Source: Roseobacter ponti
Lineage (GTDB): Bacteria; Pseudomonadota; Alphaproteobacteria; Rhodobacterales; Rhodobacteraceae
Length of the DNA stretch: 64,000 nt
Assembly (NCBI RefSeq): GCF_012932215.1
Contig: NZ_CP048789.1
Location: 1-64,000, forward strand
Direction of reading: 5' to 3'
A model generated the notes under the pieces. It was not told the origin of the DNA and made no database searches. It saw nothing but the letters and a program-made list of their open reading frames with translations. The position numbers and the translations under genes were made by a program. Shown in pieces: positions 16,346-28,254 of this stretch; the first letter of the stretch is position 1; each line of letters opens with the position of its first letter.

Positions 16346-17346
16346 AGGACGAAGTCCCGAACCTCAAGGATTTTGACAAGCGTCTGCGCGATGAAGCAAA
16401 AGACGAGCCGACCCTTGAAGTGCCCCAGGGCGAGCCGACCTCCAAAACCCAGATCATTGCGATCTATGGCAAAGGCGGGATCGGCAAATCCTTTACGCTG
16501 GCGAACCTCAGCCACATGATGGCCGAGCAGGGCAAACGCGTGCTGCTCATTGGCTGCGATCCGAAATCTGATACGACATCGCTTTTGTTCGGCGGCAAGG
16601 CCTGCCCGACGATCATCGAGACCTCGACCCGCAAGAAGCTTGCCGGTGAAGAGGTGCAGATCGGTGATGTCTGTTTCAAACGCGGCGGTGTGTTTGCGAT
16701 GGAACTTGGCGGTCCCGAAGTGGGCCGCGGGTGTGGCGGGCGCGGCATCATCCACGGTTTTGAACTGCTGGAGAAGCTCGGGTTTCACGACTGGGATTTT
16801 GATTACGTTCTGCTCGACTTTCTGGGCGACGTGGTCTGCGGCGGCTTTGGTCTGCCGATTGCGCGGGACATGGCGCAGAAGGTTATCCTTGTGGCCTCCA
16901 ACGATCTGCAGTCGCTTTATGTGGCCAACAACGTCTGCTCCGCGGTGGAATACTTCCGCAAGCTTGGCGGCAATGTCGGTGTCGCCGGGCTGGTGATCAA
17001 CAAAGACGACGGCTCGGGCGAGGCTGCGGCTTTTGCCGAAGCGGTCGATATTCCGGTACTGGCAAGCATTCCGCAGGACGACGACCTGCGTAAGAAATCC
17101 GCCAACTATCAGATTGTCGGCACAGCGCAGTCGCAGTGGGGCGCGCTCTTTGCGGAGCTTGGCGATAATGTGGCCGTGGCTCCGCCGGTGCGGCCTGCGC
17201 CGCTGGATCAGGATGGCCTGCTGGGCCTCTTTGATGCCTCGGAGACAGGCGGCGACTATGTCCTTGTCCCCGCGACAGATGTGGACATGCGCGGCAAAAA
17301 CGCTGAGCCAAAACCCTCGCTGGAGGTGGTTTATGACGAAGCCTGA
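16342..17346 (+). CDS. bchX: Chlorophyllide reductase iron protein BchX
   Basis: NifH-like ATPase that transfers electrons to BchYZ, reducing the chlorin B ring of chlorophyllide a. The 334-aa protein has Walker [10 protein letters not shown] at about 42-50, and the cysteines GRGCGGRGI and DVVCGGFG that bridge a [4Fe-4S] cluster between two monomers. It is coupled to bchC by ATGA. Its 3' end overlaps a 57-aa ORF by 14 bases. Length and order are normal for purple bacteria. Confidence 0.96.
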   Translation: MKDEVPNLKDFDKRLRDEAKDEPTLEVPQGEPTSKTQIIAIYGKGGIGKSFTLANLSHMMAEQGKRVLLIGCDPKSDTTSLLFGGKACPTIIETSTRKKLAGEEVQIGDVCFKRGGVFAMELGGPEVGRGCGGRGIIHGFELLEKLGFHDWDFDYVLLDFLGDVVCGGFGLPIARDMAQKVILVASNDLQSLYVANNVCSAVEYFRKLGGNVGVAGLVINKDDGSGEAAAFAEAVDIPVLASIPQDDDLRKKSANYQIVGTAQSQWGALFAELGDNVAVAPPVRPAPLDQDGLLGLFDASETGGDYVLVPATDVDMRGKNAEPKPSLEVVYDEA

Positions 17347-17506
17347 GCATTTCGACCAGTCGGACTCAGCGATCCGCCAGAGCGCCCGGACCGAACGCAA
17401 ATCGCGTGAGGCCTGTCACGCATCGCTGAGCTCTGTCGAAGCCTCCCGGCGGCTGCTGGACCGGCTGCGTGCCTTTGGTGTCCGGCATGAGGCCGTGAGC
17501 GAATGA
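17333..17506 (+). CDS. 57-aa ORF between bchX and bchY, unrecognised
   Basis: A 57-codon frame starting within the bchX 3' end, with GGAGG seven bases before its ATG, and ending with a TGA that overlaps the bchY ATG. The predicted peptide is charged, mostly helical and rich in Ser/Arg (EASRRLLDRLRAFGVRHEA), with no membrane segment. I do not recognise a family. Its strong ribosome site and coupling suggest it is translated. It may be a small protein or a relay that keeps ribosomes flowing from bchX to bchY. Confidence 0.55.
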   Translation: MTKPEHFDQSDSAIRQSARTERKSREACHASLSSVEASRRLLDRLRAFGVRHEAVSE

Positions 17507-19089
17507 AATCAGAAGTCACATATGACGATGCCGCCGACGTGGAGGTGATCAAGGGTCATCCGCATGGCGATGTGTCACGTGTGGCCGGTGAAGGTGCGCC
17601 GGCCGGCGCACCCGCGGATGCGATGGGCTGCCATTCCGGTGCCGATATGGAAGAGGCCGCGCGGGCGGCGGGGCAGTCGGAACTGCTGGATAAATTCCGG
17701 GCCGATTACCCGGTGGGTCCGCACGACAAACCCCAGTCGATGTGCCCGGCTTTTGGCTCGTTGCGCGTCGGCCTGCGGATGAAGCGCGTGGCGACGGTGC
17801 TGAGCGGGTCGGCCTGCTGTGTCTATGGTCTGACGTTTGTGTCTCATTTCTATGGGGCGCGCCGGTCGGTCGGATACGTGCCGTTCAACTCCGAAACCCT
17901 GGTGACAGGCAAGCTTTTCGAGGACATCCGCGAATCCGTGCATGAGCTCGCAGACCCTGATCGCTATGACGCGATTGTGGTGACGAACCTTTGTGTGCCG
18001 ACAGCGAGCGGTGTGCCACTGCGGCTGTTGCCGGAAGAGATCAACGGCGTGCGCATTGTGGGCATCGACGTGCCCGGTTTCGGCGTGCCGACCCATGCCG
18101 AAGCCAAAGATGTGCTCGCCGGTGCGATGCTGAAATACGCGCGTTCCGAGGCCGAAGCGGGCCCCGTTGCGCGGCCTGTGGGCAGCCGGACAGATCGTCC
18201 GACGGTGGCTCTGCTGGGTGAGATGTTCCCGGCGGATCCGATGATGATCGGCCAGATGCTCAGCCCCATGGGGCTGGCCGCAGGGCCGGTGCTGCCCTGC
18301 CGCGAATGGCGCGAGCTTTATGCGGCACTTGACTGTTCTGTCGTAGCAGCGATTCATCCGTTTTATACAGATACCGTGCGTGAGTTTAAGGCAGCAGGGC
18401 GGCCCGTTGTGGGGTCCGCGCCTGTCGGGCTGGATGGTACCATCGACTGGCTGCGCGCAATTGGTGATACCTTTGGCGTTGGCGAAGACGCGATTGCCAC
18501 GGCGCAGAACGCTGTGATGCACGCGATCACCGAAGCGCTTTCGGCTAATCCGATTGAGGGCACGATCACGCTTTCAGGCTATGAAGGCTCTGAGCTGCTG
18601 GTCGCGCGTCTGCTCATTGAGAGCGGTGCGAAGGTGCCCTATGTCGGCACGGCCTGCGCAAAATCGCCCTGGTCTGCGGATGATGCCGCCTGGCTTGAGG
18701 CGAAGGGCGTTACGGTGAAGTACCGCGCGTCGCTGGAAGATGACTGTGCCGCGATGGAAGCGGTGAAGCCGGATCTGGCGATCGGCACGACGCCGGTGGT
18801 GCAGAAGGCCAAGGAGCTTGGCATTCCGGGCCTTTATTTCACGAACCTGATTTCCGCGCGCCCGCTGATGGGTGTGGCAGGGGCCGGATCGCTGGCGACG
18901 GTGATCAATGCGGCGATCGGCAACAAAGACCGCATGGGTAAGATGAAGGCGTTCTTTGAAGGTGTCGGTCACGATGATACGGCCGGCGTCTGGGAAGGCG
19001 CACCCAATCTGCGGCCCGATTTCCGCGCGCAGCATCAGAAGAAGCTCGACAAAATTGCAAGGGCGGCAAAAGCCGCACAGATGATTTAA
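17503..19089 (+). CDS. bchY: Chlorophyllide reductase subunit BchY
   Basis: NifD-like catalytic subunit of chlorophyllide a reductase with BchZ. The 528-aa product carries GPHDKPQSMCPAFGSLRVGL and LSGSACCVYGLTFVSHFYGARRSVGYVPFN with cluster-ligand cysteines, and VVTNLCVPTASGVPL. The first 40 or so residues before GCHSGADMEEAARAAG are not conserved in my memory of the family, so an internal Met is an alternative start. The ATG at 17503 is favoured by overlap with the preceding small ORF. Confidence 0.94.
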   Translation: MKSEVTYDDAADVEVIKGHPHGDVSRVAGEGAPAGAPADAMGCHSGADMEEAARAAGQSELLDKFRADYPVGPHDKPQSMCPAFGSLRVGLRMKRVATVLSGSACCVYGLTFVSHFYGARRSVGYVPFNSETLVTGKLFEDIRESVHELADPDRYDAIVVTNLCVPTASGVPLRLLPEEINGVRIVGIDVPGFGVPTHAEAKDVLAGAMLKYARSEAEAGPVARPVGSRTDRPTVALLGEMFPADPMMIGQMLSPMGLAAGPVLPCREWRELYAALDCSVVAAIHPFYTDTVREFKAAGRPVVGSAPVGLDGTIDWLRAIGDTFGVGEDAIATAQNAVMHAITEALSANPIEGTITLSGYEGSELLVARLLIESGAKVPYVGTACAKSPWSADDAAWLEAKGVTVKYRASLEDDCAAMEAVKPDLAIGTTPVVQKAKELGIPGLYFTNLISARPLMGVAGAGSLATVINAAIGNKDRMGKMKAFFEGVGHDDTAGVWEGAPNLRPDFRAQHQKKLDKIARAAKAAQMI

Positions 19090-19090
19090 G

Positions 19091-20974
<1,884 letters not shown>

Positions 20975-21166
20975 ATATGAACGACCTCATGCACATCCGG
21001 GCTGGCAAGGCCCCGTGCATGACCCGAATTCCTGGTGTGTGTGCGCCTGCCGGGAGCAAGGACCGGAGCCCTGGAAACAGAGCTTTGGAGACCCCGAGGG
21101 GATACGTCCCCAAAGGACCCGGCCGCGGGGTGCGCGGCGTCAGCATAACGTTCCGGAGGAATATTT

Positions 21167-21316
21167 ATGGCTGATAATACAAACCTGTCTTTCACAGGTC
21201 TAACTGACGAGCAGGCGCAAGAATTGCACGCTGTCTACATGAGCGGGCTCTGGCTGTTTTCAGCTGTGGCCGTTGTCGCTCATCTGGCAACGTTCATCTG
21301 GCGTCCGTGGTTCTGA
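21167..21316 (+). CDS. pufB: Light-harvesting 1 beta polypeptide
   Basis: LH1 beta chain, 49 aa: [16 protein letters not shown] at the cytoplasmic end, then [21 protein letters not shown] with the conserved His that ligates bacteriochlorophyll, ending IWRPWF. TTCCGGAGGA lies six bases before the ATG, a strong ribosome site. pufA begins 11 bases after the stop. Confidence 0.96.
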   Translation: MADNTNLSFTGLTDEQAQELHAVYMSGLWLFSAVAVVAHLATFIWRPWF

Positions 21317-21327
21317 AGGAAATGGAT

Positions 21328-21486
21328 ATGGCAAAGTTCTACAAGATCTGGCTCATTTTCGACCCCCGTCGTGTGTTTGTCGCACAGGGTGTTTTCCTTT
21401 TCCTGCTGGCAGCGATGATTCACCTCGTCCTGCTGAGCACAGATCACTTCAACTGGTTCGAGCTGGCGGCGCAATCCGCTCAGTAA
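21328..21486 (+). CDS. pufA: Light-harvesting 1 alpha polypeptide
   Basis: LH1 alpha chain, 52 aa: [20 protein letters not shown], then [15 protein letters not shown] with the bacteriochlorophyll-ligand His. AAGGA at 21316-21320 is seven bases from ATG 21328 but only one from ATG 21322, so 21328 is preferred. A stem-loop about 60 bases after the stop separates it from pufL. Confidence 0.95.
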   Translation: MAKFYKIWLIFDPRRVFVAQGVFLFLLAAMIHLVLLSTDHFNWFELAAQSAQ

Positions 21487-21543
21487 ATGGACAGACCCGG
21501 CCAGGGACTGACCATACCGGTGCTGAAGTACCCAAGAAATGCT

Positions 21544-21571
21544 GCGGGCGGTCAATATGTGCGCCGCCCGC
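21544..21571 (+). other. Intercistronic stem-loop pufA-pufL
   Basis: GCGGGCGG/CCGCCCGC with a 12-base loop in the 246-base pufA-pufL gap. In Rhodobacter a hairpin here protects the pufBA mRNA and sets the excess of LH1 over reaction centre; the same role is inferred. Confidence 0.6.
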
Positions 21572-21732
21572 CCGCGGCGAACCAACGGACAAATAATAAC
21601 ACGACGGCCTCCGCCTGACAGCGGCCCGTCCTGCCAGGAATACCTGCGCGGCCTTTGAGTGCCGGTGCAGAGGCCATGGCCAGGGCGTCCCCGATGACCC
21701 AAGGCGCGCCGCACACACGCGGAGAACAGAAG

Positions 21733-22581
21733 ATGGCTTTGCTCAGCTTCGAAAGAAAATATCGCGTCCGCGGAGGGACGCTGATCGGCGGCGATCTGTT
21801 CGACTTCTGGGTGGGGCCTTTCTATGTGGGCTTCTTCGGGGTCACGACAGCCTTTTTTGCCCTTCTGGGCACGATCCTTATATTCTGGGGCGCATCACAG
21901 CAGGGGACGTTCAATCCCTGGCTTATCAATATCGCACCGCCTGACCTGAGTTACGGTCTGGGCATGGCGCCGCTTCTTGAAGGGGGCCTGTGGCAGATCA
22001 TCACGATCTGTGCGACCGGCGCCTTTATCAGCTGGGCGCTGCGCGAGGTGGAAATCTGCCGCAAGCTCGGCATGGGATATCACGTGCCCTTCGGGTTTGC
22101 CTTTGCCATTCTCGCTTACATGACGCTGGTGATCTTCCGCCCGCTGCTGATGGGCGCCTGGGGGCACGGATTTCCCTACGGAATCTTCAGCCACCTCGAC
22201 TGGGTGAGCAACACCGGCTACGCCTATCTGCACTTCCATTACAACCCGGCCCACATGCTGGCGGTGACGCTTTTCTTCACCACCACCCTGGCACTGGCGC
22301 TGCATGGCGGTCTGATCCTTTCTGCGGCCAACCCCGAAAAGGGCGAAGAGGCCAAGACACCCGATCACGAAGATACGTTCTTCCGGGATTTCATCGGCTA
22401 TTCGATCGGCACACTGGGCATCCACCGCCTGGGCTATCTGCTGGCGATCAACGCGGTGTTCTTCTCGGCGGTCTGTATCATCATCTCCGGTCCGGTCTGG
22501 ACCGCGGGCTGGCCCGAATGGTGGAACTGGTGGCTCGATCTGCCGATCTGGGGTGAACCCATAGCCGTGGGAGGAATGTGA
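21733..22581 (+). CDS. pufL: Photosynthetic reaction centre L subunit
   Basis: Type-II reaction-centre L chain, 282 aa, five transmembrane helices. It begins [26 protein letters not shown] and keeps the special-pair and iron-ligand His regions ([20 protein letters not shown] and later [11 protein letters not shown]). GGAGAA lies eight bases before the ATG. The stop shares bases with the start region of pufM. Confidence 0.97.
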   Translation: MALLSFERKYRVRGGTLIGGDLFDFWVGPFYVGFFGVTTAFFALLGTILIFWGASQQGTFNPWLINIAPPDLSYGLGMAPLLEGGLWQIITICATGAFISWALREVEICRKLGMGYHVPFGFAFAILAYMTLVIFRPLLMGAWGHGFPYGIFSHLDWVSNTGYAYLHFHYNPAHMLAVTLFFTTTLALALHGGLILSAANPEKGEEAKTPDHEDTFFRDFIGYSIGTLGIHRLGYLLAINAVFFSAVCIIISGPVWTAGWPEWWNWWLDLPIWGEPIAVGGM

Positions 22582-22583
22582 TC

Positions 22584-23579
22584 ATGATGTTTCCTGAGTA
22601 TCAGAATATTTTCACCCAGGTGCAGGTGCAGGGCACGCCCGAGATGGGCATGGACGACACCGGCAACAACATGATGGAAGAGCGGGTCGGCAAACCGCGG
22701 TTTAATACCCTTGCCGGCCTGATCGGAAACGGCCAGATCGGTCCCTACTACTGGGGCTGGACTTCGATGGTGGCTTTCGCCACCGGGCTTGCCTGGTTCT
22801 TTATCGTGGGTTTCAACATGCTGGCGCAGGTCGGCTATTCGATCCCGCAGTTCATCCGGCAGCTTTTCTGGCTGGCACTTGAGCCACCCTCGCCGGAATA
22901 CGGCCTGTCGATGCCACCGCTCGATGAGGGCGGCTGGTATATCATCGCCAGCTTCTTTCTGCTGGTCTCGGTGATGACCTGGCTGCTGCGGGCCTATCTG
23001 CTGGCGCAACAGCACAAGATGGGTAAACACATCTTCTGGGGTTTTGCGGCTGCGGTCTGGCTCTTCCTTGTGCTCGGTCTTTTCCGTCCGGTCCTGATGG
23101 GATCCTGGTCGGAAGCGGTGCCTTACGGGATCTTCCCGCACCTCGACTGGACCACGGCGTTCTCGATCCGCTACGGCAACCTTTACTATAACCCGTTCCA
23201 CTGTCTCTCGATTGTGTTCCTTTATGGCTCTGTCCTGCTCTTCTGTATGCACGGCGGTACCATCCTGGCGGTGACCCGTTACGGCGGCGACCGCGAGCTG
23301 GAGCAGATCTACGACCGCGGAACAGCGACCGAACGTGCGGCTCTCTTCTGGCGCTGGACCATGGGCTTTAATGCCACCATGGAAGGTATCCACCGCTGGG
23401 CCTGGTGGTTCGCAGTCCTCACCCCCATCACGGGTGGTATCGGGATCCTGCTGACCGGCACGGTTGTCGATAACTGGTTCATCTGGGCGCAGGAGCACAA
23501 CTTTGCCCCCATGTATGACGGATCATATGGCTACGCAGACTACGGTTCTTACGAAGCCTTTATCGGGAAGGAGAACTGA
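22584..23579 (+). CDS. pufM: Photosynthetic reaction centre M subunit
   Basis: Reaction-centre M chain, 331 aa. It begins [15 protein letters not shown] and has [22 protein letters not shown] and [14 protein letters not shown] carrying pigment and iron ligands. ATG 22584 is eight bases after GGGAGGA; a GTG at 22578 is possible but too close. The PufM C-terminal extension ends [18 protein letters not shown]. No pufX follows; pufC does. Confidence 0.97.
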   Translation: MMFPEYQNIFTQVQVQGTPEMGMDDTGNNMMEERVGKPRFNTLAGLIGNGQIGPYYWGWTSMVAFATGLAWFFIVGFNMLAQVGYSIPQFIRQLFWLALEPPSPEYGLSMPPLDEGGWYIIASFFLLVSVMTWLLRAYLLAQQHKMGKHIFWGFAAAVWLFLVLGLFRPVLMGSWSEAVPYGIFPHLDWTTAFSIRYGNLYYNPFHCLSIVFLYGSVLLFCMHGGTILAVTRYGGDRELEQIYDRGTATERAALFWRWTMGFNATMEGIHRWAWWFAVLTPITGGIGILLTGTVVDNWFIWAQEHNFAPMYDGSYGYADYGSYEAFIGKEN

Positions 23580-23581
23580 TC

Positions 23582-24694
23582 ATGTTGCCTAAGTGGTTTA
23601 ACAAATGGAACCAGGACAACCCGACGAATGTCTTTGGTCCCGCGATTCTGATCGGTGTGGTCGGCGGTGCCGTCTTTGCTGCAGCCATCGTGGTCACATG
23701 GGGCAACCCGGCGCAGACGGCCAGTCTGCAGACCGGCCCCCGCGGCACCGGCATGTCGGTCCCGGAGTTCAATATGGACCGGCTCGATGCTGATCCGACG
23801 ATTGAGGCTTACTACACGGAAGAGCCTTATATCCCGGAAGGCGGAGAGGACCTGGCAAAGGACATCTATGAGAACGTCCAGGTGCTGGGCGATCTGACGG
23901 AGGACAACTTCAACCGGGTGATGAATGCCATGACCCAGTGGGTATCGCCCGAGCAGGGCTGTGCCTACTGTCACGGGGATGGTGATCCGGAAACCTATGG
24001 CGAGGACGCGCTTTACACCAAGGTCGTCTCCCGCCGGATGATCCAGATGACGCAGAATATCAACGAGAACTGGGGCGGTCACGTCAATGCGGTCGGGGAG
24101 GTCGGTGTGAACTGTTACTCCTGCCACCGCGGCGAAAACGTGCCATCCGAGATCTGGTTTAATATCAGCCCGGTCAATGAGGCGGCAGGCGGATGGGCAT
24201 CGGTGCAGAACCGCGCCACATCCGTCAGCCAGTCGACCTCGCTGCCCTCAAATGCGCTGGAAGTGTATCTGACCGACTACGAGCCGGTAAATGTACACGC
24301 TCTGGAAAGCCGTGAAGAGGGTGTGCCGGGCATCGACAATGCGTCGATCCAGAAGACGGAGATGACCTATTCGCTGATGAACTACTTCTCCAACAGCCTC
24401 GGGGTGAACTGTGTGTTCTGTCACAACAGCCGCGCCTTCTATGACCCTGAGCAGATCACGCCGCAGTGGGCCACGGCTCTGCTGGGACGTCAGATGGTGA
24501 TTGAGCTTAATCAGGAATATCTGATCCCGCTTGAAGCGGAGTATCCTGAAGACCGGCTTGGCCCGATCTATGGTGATGCGCCCAAGGCGGCCTGCAAAAC
24601 CTGTCACAAAGGCTATCAGCGCCCGCTTCAGGGCATGAACGTGATCGCCGACTGGCCCGAGCTCGCGACCAGCGAGGCGCCGGTTTACGAATAA
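23582..24694 (+). CDS. pufC: Reaction-centre tetraheme cytochrome c subunit
   Basis: Periplasmic electron donor to the photo-oxidised special pair. The 370-aa protein has an N-terminal membrane anchor (about 18-40) and four CXXCH heme sites: CAYCH 127-131, CYSCH 178-182, CVFCH 277-281 and CKTCH 338-342. There is no lipobox cysteine, so it is held by its uncleaved helix. It starts two bases after the pufM stop. A GC-rich hairpin follows the stop. Confidence 0.96.
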   Translation: MLPKWFNKWNQDNPTNVFGPAILIGVVGGAVFAAAIVVTWGNPAQTASLQTGPRGTGMSVPEFNMDRLDADPTIEAYYTEEPYIPEGGEDLAKDIYENVQVLGDLTEDNFNRVMNAMTQWVSPEQGCAYCHGDGDPETYGEDALYTKVVSRRMIQMTQNINENWGGHVNAVGEVGVNCYSCHRGENVPSEIWFNISPVNEAAGGWASVQNRATSVSQSTSLPSNALEVYLTDYEPVNVHALESREEGVPGIDNASIQKTEMTYSLMNYFSNSLGVNCVFCHNSRAFYDPEQITPQWATALLGRQMVIELNQEYLIPLEAEYPEDRLGPIYGDAPKAACKTCHKGYQRPLQGMNVIADWPELATSEAPVYE

Positions 24695-24700
24695 GCGGCC

Positions 24701-24720
24701 GGGCGGCTTTGCGGCCGCCC
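24701..24720 (+). terminator. Hairpin after pufC
   Basis: GGGCGGC-TTTGCG-GCCGCCC, a 7-bp GC stem six bases after the pufC stop. Two further hairpins follow (24764-24780 and 24787-24805). There is no T-run, so it may protect the 3' end of puf mRNA with partial readthrough into dxs. Confidence 0.5.
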
Positions 24721-24914
24721 CCGTTTCGCCAGGCACGGATCATCGGCTTCCTTGATCCGGGCACGGGGCTCAACACCCCGGTTCCCTTCCTGTTGGCTAC
24801 AGGAACCCGGGGTCGCAGCGGTATAAGACCCGGTGCGACCCCTTTTTCATTCCGGACACCGGATCCGGGCGTTGGCAAGACGCCCCCGGAGTTCCTGCAA
24901 AGGAGACGTGCGCC

Positions 24915-26852
24915 ATGACCCGATCCCTGACACCCATGCTTGACCGCGTGGCCGGCCCCGCCGACCTGCGCGGCCTGTCAGACCCCGATCTGAAAACGCT
25001 CGCAGATGAATTGCGACAGGAGGTTGTCGGTGCCGTCAGCCAGACCGGCGGGCATCTGGGCTCCAGCCTGGGGGTGGTGGAACTCAGCGTGGCGATCCAC
25101 GCGGTGTTTGATACGCCGCGCGACAAGCTGGTCTGGGATGTGGGTCACCAGTGCTATCCGCATAAGATCCTGACCGGGCGGCGCGACCGCATGGGGACGC
25201 TGCGCCAGGGCGGCGGCATCAGCGGTTTCACCAAACGCAGCGAGAGCGAATACGATCCTTTCGGTGCGGCGCACTCCAGCACATCGATTTCAGCCGCACT
25301 CGGGTTTACCGTGGGACGCGACATGGGTCTGCCCACGGGCGATGCGGTAGCGGTGATCGGCGATGGCTCGATCAGCGCCGGCATGGCCTATGAGGCATTG
25401 AATAACGCCGGTGCCGAGGGGCGGCGGATGTTCGTCATTCTCAACGACAATGAGATGAGCATCGCCCCGCCTGTGGGCGCGATGTCGTCTTACCTTTCCT
25501 CGCTCTCGGATCTCAGCCGCAAAGGTCCCTTTGGGGGGCTTGTGGCTATGGCCGAGGGGATGGAACAGCTCGCCCCGAAGCCCGTCCGCGAAGGTGCACG
25601 CCGGGCCCGCGAAATGGTTACCGGGCTGGAAAGCCGCGGCACCTTTTTCGAAGAGCTTGGATTTGATTACATCGGCCCCATCGACGGGCACGACATGGGC
25701 CAGCTGCTGAGCGTGCTGCGTGCCGCGAAAACACGTGCGACCGGGCCGGTGCTGATCCACTGCTGTACGGTCAAGGGCAAAGGTTATGCGCCTGCCGAAG
25801 GCTCTGCCGACAAATACCACGGCGTCAGCAAATTCGACGTAGGCACCGGTGTGCAGGCGAAAGCGCGCGCCAATGCGCCGTCCTACACCGGCGTTTTCGG
25901 CGATACGCTGACCGATGAAGCTGCGCGCGATCCGCGGGTTGTCGCGATCACTGCAGCAATGCCGGGCGGTACTGGTGTGGACCGTATGGCGAAACGCTTC
26001 CCGGGCCGGGTTTTTGATGTGGGGATCGCCGAGCAGCACGGGGTGACCTTTGCTGCCGGGATGGCCGCCGCAGGGCTGAAACCATTCTGTGCGATATATT
26101 CGACGTTTCTTCAGCGCGGCTATGACCAGGTGGTGCATGATGTGGCCCTGCAGGGTCTGCCTGTGCGCTTTGCCATCGACCGTGCGGGGCTCGTTGGCGC
26201 CGACGGGGCGACCCATGCGGGTGCTTTCGACATCGGGTATCTCGGCGCACTGCCGGGCATGACGGTGATGGCCGCTGCCGATGAGGCGGAGCTGATGCAT
26301 ATGGTCGCCACGGCGGTCGCGCATGACAGCGGCCCGATTGCCTTCCGCTATCCGCGCGGCAATGGCACGGGTGTCACGCTGCCGGAACGCGGCGAGGTGC
26401 TGGAGATTGGTAAGGGCCGGGTGATCCGCGAAGGTCAGGGCGATGTGGCGCTTCTGTCGCTGGGTACGGTGCTGAGCGATTGCGAGGCCGCCGCCACGAT
26501 GCTGGAGGCGGAAGGGCTGAGTGCCACAGTGGCTGATGCGCGTTTTGCCAAACCGCTCGATATGGAGCTGATCGCCCGACTGGCGCAGACCCATGCGGCG
26601 ATTATCACTGTGGAGCAGGGTGCTGAGGGTGGCTTTGGCGCGATGGTGCTGCAGGCGATGGCGGGCGAGGGTCTGCTGGATCACGGGTGCAAACTGCGCA
26701 CGGTCTGCCTGCCTGACCGGTTTATCGACCAGGCCAGCCCGGCTGAGATGTACCGCGACGCCGGTGTGGATGCTGAGGGGATCCTGAGCACGGTGCTGCG
26801 CGCCTTTGGCCGGGACCGCAAGATTGTCGATCTGGCCAGCCAGCGCGGCTAG
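24915..26852 (+). CDS. dxs: 1-deoxy-D-xylulose-5-phosphate synthase
   Basis: Thiamine-diphosphate enzyme of the MEP pathway, joining pyruvate and glyceraldehyde-3-phosphate. The 645-aa protein has [15 protein letters not shown], the TPP/Mg motif [18 protein letters not shown], and the transketolase-type [18 protein letters not shown]. An AAGGAGA site precedes the ATG. Lying just after pufC on the same strand, it probably boosts isoprenoid supply for carotenoids and phytol. Its stop TAG shares the palindrome CTAG with the stop of the converging peptidase gene. Confidence 0.96.
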   Translation: MTRSLTPMLDRVAGPADLRGLSDPDLKTLADELRQEVVGAVSQTGGHLGSSLGVVELSVAIHAVFDTPRDKLVWDVGHQCYPHKILTGRRDRMGTLRQGGGISGFTKRSESEYDPFGAAHSSTSISAALGFTVGRDMGLPTGDAVAVIGDGSISAGMAYEALNNAGAEGRRMFVILNDNEMSIAPPVGAMSSYLSSLSDLSRKGPFGGLVAMAEGMEQLAPKPVREGARRAREMVTGLESRGTFFEELGFDYIGPIDGHDMGQLLSVLRAAKTRATGPVLIHCCTVKGKGYAPAEGSADKYHGVSKFDVGTGVQAKARANAPSYTGVFGDTLTDEAARDPRVVAITAAMPGGTGVDRMAKRFPGRVFDVGIAEQHGVTFAAGMAAAGLKPFCAIYSTFLQRGYDQVVHDVALQGLPVRFAIDRAGLVGADGATHAGAFDIGYLGALPGMTVMAAADEAELMHMVATAVAHDSGPIAFRYPRGNGTGVTLPERGEVLEIGKGRVIREGQGDVALLSLGTVLSDCEAAATMLEAEGLSATVADARFAKPLDMELIARLAQTHAAIITVEQGAEGGFGAMVLQAMAGEGLLDHGCKLRTVCLPDRFIDQASPAEMYRDAGVDAEGILSTVLRAFGRDRKIVDLASQRG

Positions 26853-27838
26853 CCGTTCACGTCCTGCCAGCAGGGCAGCAGATCGCCGGGTGCGGGGCGT
26901 GCGGCATAGACCGCGCGTGCGATGGCGCGTGCGAGGCAGAGCGATGCCGCATGTCCGATCAGCGGCAGATTACCCGCCCTCTCGCCCTGGGAGACTGCGA
27001 ACACCAGATCTCCGTCCATCGGAGAATGTGCCGGCACACAGGCGCGCCCGATCCCGTCATGGGCCGCAATGGCCATGCGCTGGCACTCTGATTTGCTCAG
27101 ACGCGCCGAGGTGGCGACAATGGCGACGGTGGTGTTGGCGCCTGCCGTGAAGGCCTGGGCTTTGCGGCTTTTCAGTTCGCGCCCGAGGCCGGTGGCAGGG
27201 TCCGTGCCCAGCCCGCCGAATTCCCCGTCGATCTCAAAAGGGGCTGCATAGAAATGACGCTCTCCGGGTGTTGTCACAGCGCCCTGCGGGTTGGCGGCGA
27301 CCAGTGCGCCGACGGTATGGCCATCCTCCAGCACCAGCGAGGCAGAGCCAAGCCCCCCTTTGAGCATTGCCGTCAGCGCCCCGGTTCCGGCGCCGGCAGT
27401 TCCGATTTCAAAGTCCTCACCTGCGGCCGCCAGCGCGGCGCGCCCCAGTGCCGGGTAGGGGTTGTCAGACCAGTCTTTCACACCGCCGTTCAGCAGATCA
27501 AAGAGGATCGCGCCCGGCACCAGCGGCACCCGCGCAGACCCCACCGTAAAGCCGCGCCCGGCGGCGTGCAGCCCTGCGACCACACCTGAGCAGGCATCGA
27601 GCCCGAAGGCAGAACCGCCCGAAAGCACCAGCGCATCAATGGCGGTCACGGATTTATCGGGGGCCAGCAGATCAGTTTCACGCGTGCCCGGCGCGCCACC
27701 CATCACATGTACCGAAGTGGTGAAAGGCGCGTCTGCTGTGAGGACCGTCACGCCCGATTTCAACGCATCGTCCTGCGCGTTGCCGACCCGAAGGCCGGGC
27801 ACATCGGTAATCAGATTGCGGGGTCCGGGGTGCATCAT
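26849..27838 (-). CDS. P1-family (DmpA/NylC-type) peptidase
   Basis: N-terminal-nucleophile aminopeptidase or amide hydrolase of family P1/S58. The 329-aa protein has [25 protein letters not shown] and a predicted self-cleavage point in [11 protein letters not shown] at Asn235-Thr236, where NylC-type enzymes cut to expose a nucleophilic Thr. Cleavage would give roughly 26- and 10-kDa chains. It could act on D-amino-acid or beta-peptide amides. It ends on the shared CTAG with dxs. Two ATGs (27838, 27835) are adjacent. Confidence 0.85.
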   Translation of the reverse strand: MMHPGPRNLITDVPGLRVGNAQDDALKSGVTVLTADAPFTTSVHVMGGAPGTRETDLLAPDKSVTAIDALVLSGGSAFGLDACSGVVAGLHAAGRGFTVGSARVPLVPGAILFDLLNGGVKDWSDNPYPALGRAALAAAGEDFEIGTAGAGTGALTAMLKGGLGSASLVLEDGHTVGALVAANPQGAVTTPGERHFYAAPFEIDGEFGGLGTDPATGLGRELKSRKAQAFTAGANTTVAIVATSARLSKSECQRMAIAAHDGIGRACVPAHSPMDGDLVFAVSQGERAGNLPLIGHAASLCLARAIARAVYAARPAPGDLLPCWQDVNG

Positions 27839-27903
27839 CTGATACGGCCCCTTTGAGGCAGACAGGTCGTCAGTGCATTTTCAACCGGAAGATTCACGCG
27901 GGC

Positions 27904-28254
27904 TCAGATCCTCGGTTTCGCTGCAGCGGTGGCGGCATCACCTGTATTAGGCTCGCCCTTGGGCTCAATGAGCAGCACTTTGCATTCGGCCTCAGCGCGC
28001 GGGCGGTGGGTCACACCACGCGGCACAATAAAAAGCTCGCCCGGCCCGACAGGATGCGAGCTGTCCTCCAGATCCATGATCATTTCCCCTTCGAGGACGA
28101 GAAAGAAATCATCAGTGCTCTCATGCAGATGAAAGGGGAATTCGCCCTGAAAGCGCACGACCATAACCTCATTGTCATTGTAGTCGGCGATCACATGCGG
28201 ATCCCAGTGGGTGGTGAACTGCGCCAGTTTCTCCGCAAGATTAACGGGCTTCAT
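27904..28254 (-). CDS. Cupin-domain protein
   Basis: Single-domain cupin, 116 aa. Metal-binding residues are visible in FPFHLHESTDDFFLVLEGEM (about residues 39-58), and the second cupin motif is PGELFIVPRGVTHRP. The ATG overlaps the SDR stop as ATGA, so it is the last gene of a minus-strand operon beginning with ABC permeases. Similar cupins are small-molecule isomerases or sensors; no substrate can be assigned. Confidence 0.85.
   Translation of the reverse strand: MKPVNLAEKLAQFTTHWDPHVIADYNDNEVMVVRFQGEFPFHLHESTDDFFLVLEGEMIMDLEDSSHPVGPGELFIVPRGVTHRPRAEAECKVLLIEPKGEPNTGDAATAAAKPRI

Noticed and set aside
17258-17282. TTGTCCCCGCGACAGA in bchX, similar to the parS-like palindrome
   Set aside because: Only the left half and part of the right match; it is not a palindrome and lies 13 kb from the cluster of perfect copies.
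16099-17400. Long minus-strand open frame of 433 codons opposite bchX
   Set aside because: Antisense shadow of a well-supported gene with strong codon bias; no recognisable domain.
23580-24914. Search for pufX after pufM
   Set aside because: The gene two bases after pufM is pufC with four heme motifs; no pufX-like small ORF occurs.
25290-26684. Minus-strand frame of 464 codons opposite dxs
   Set aside because: Shadow of dxs; no motif or ribosome site.
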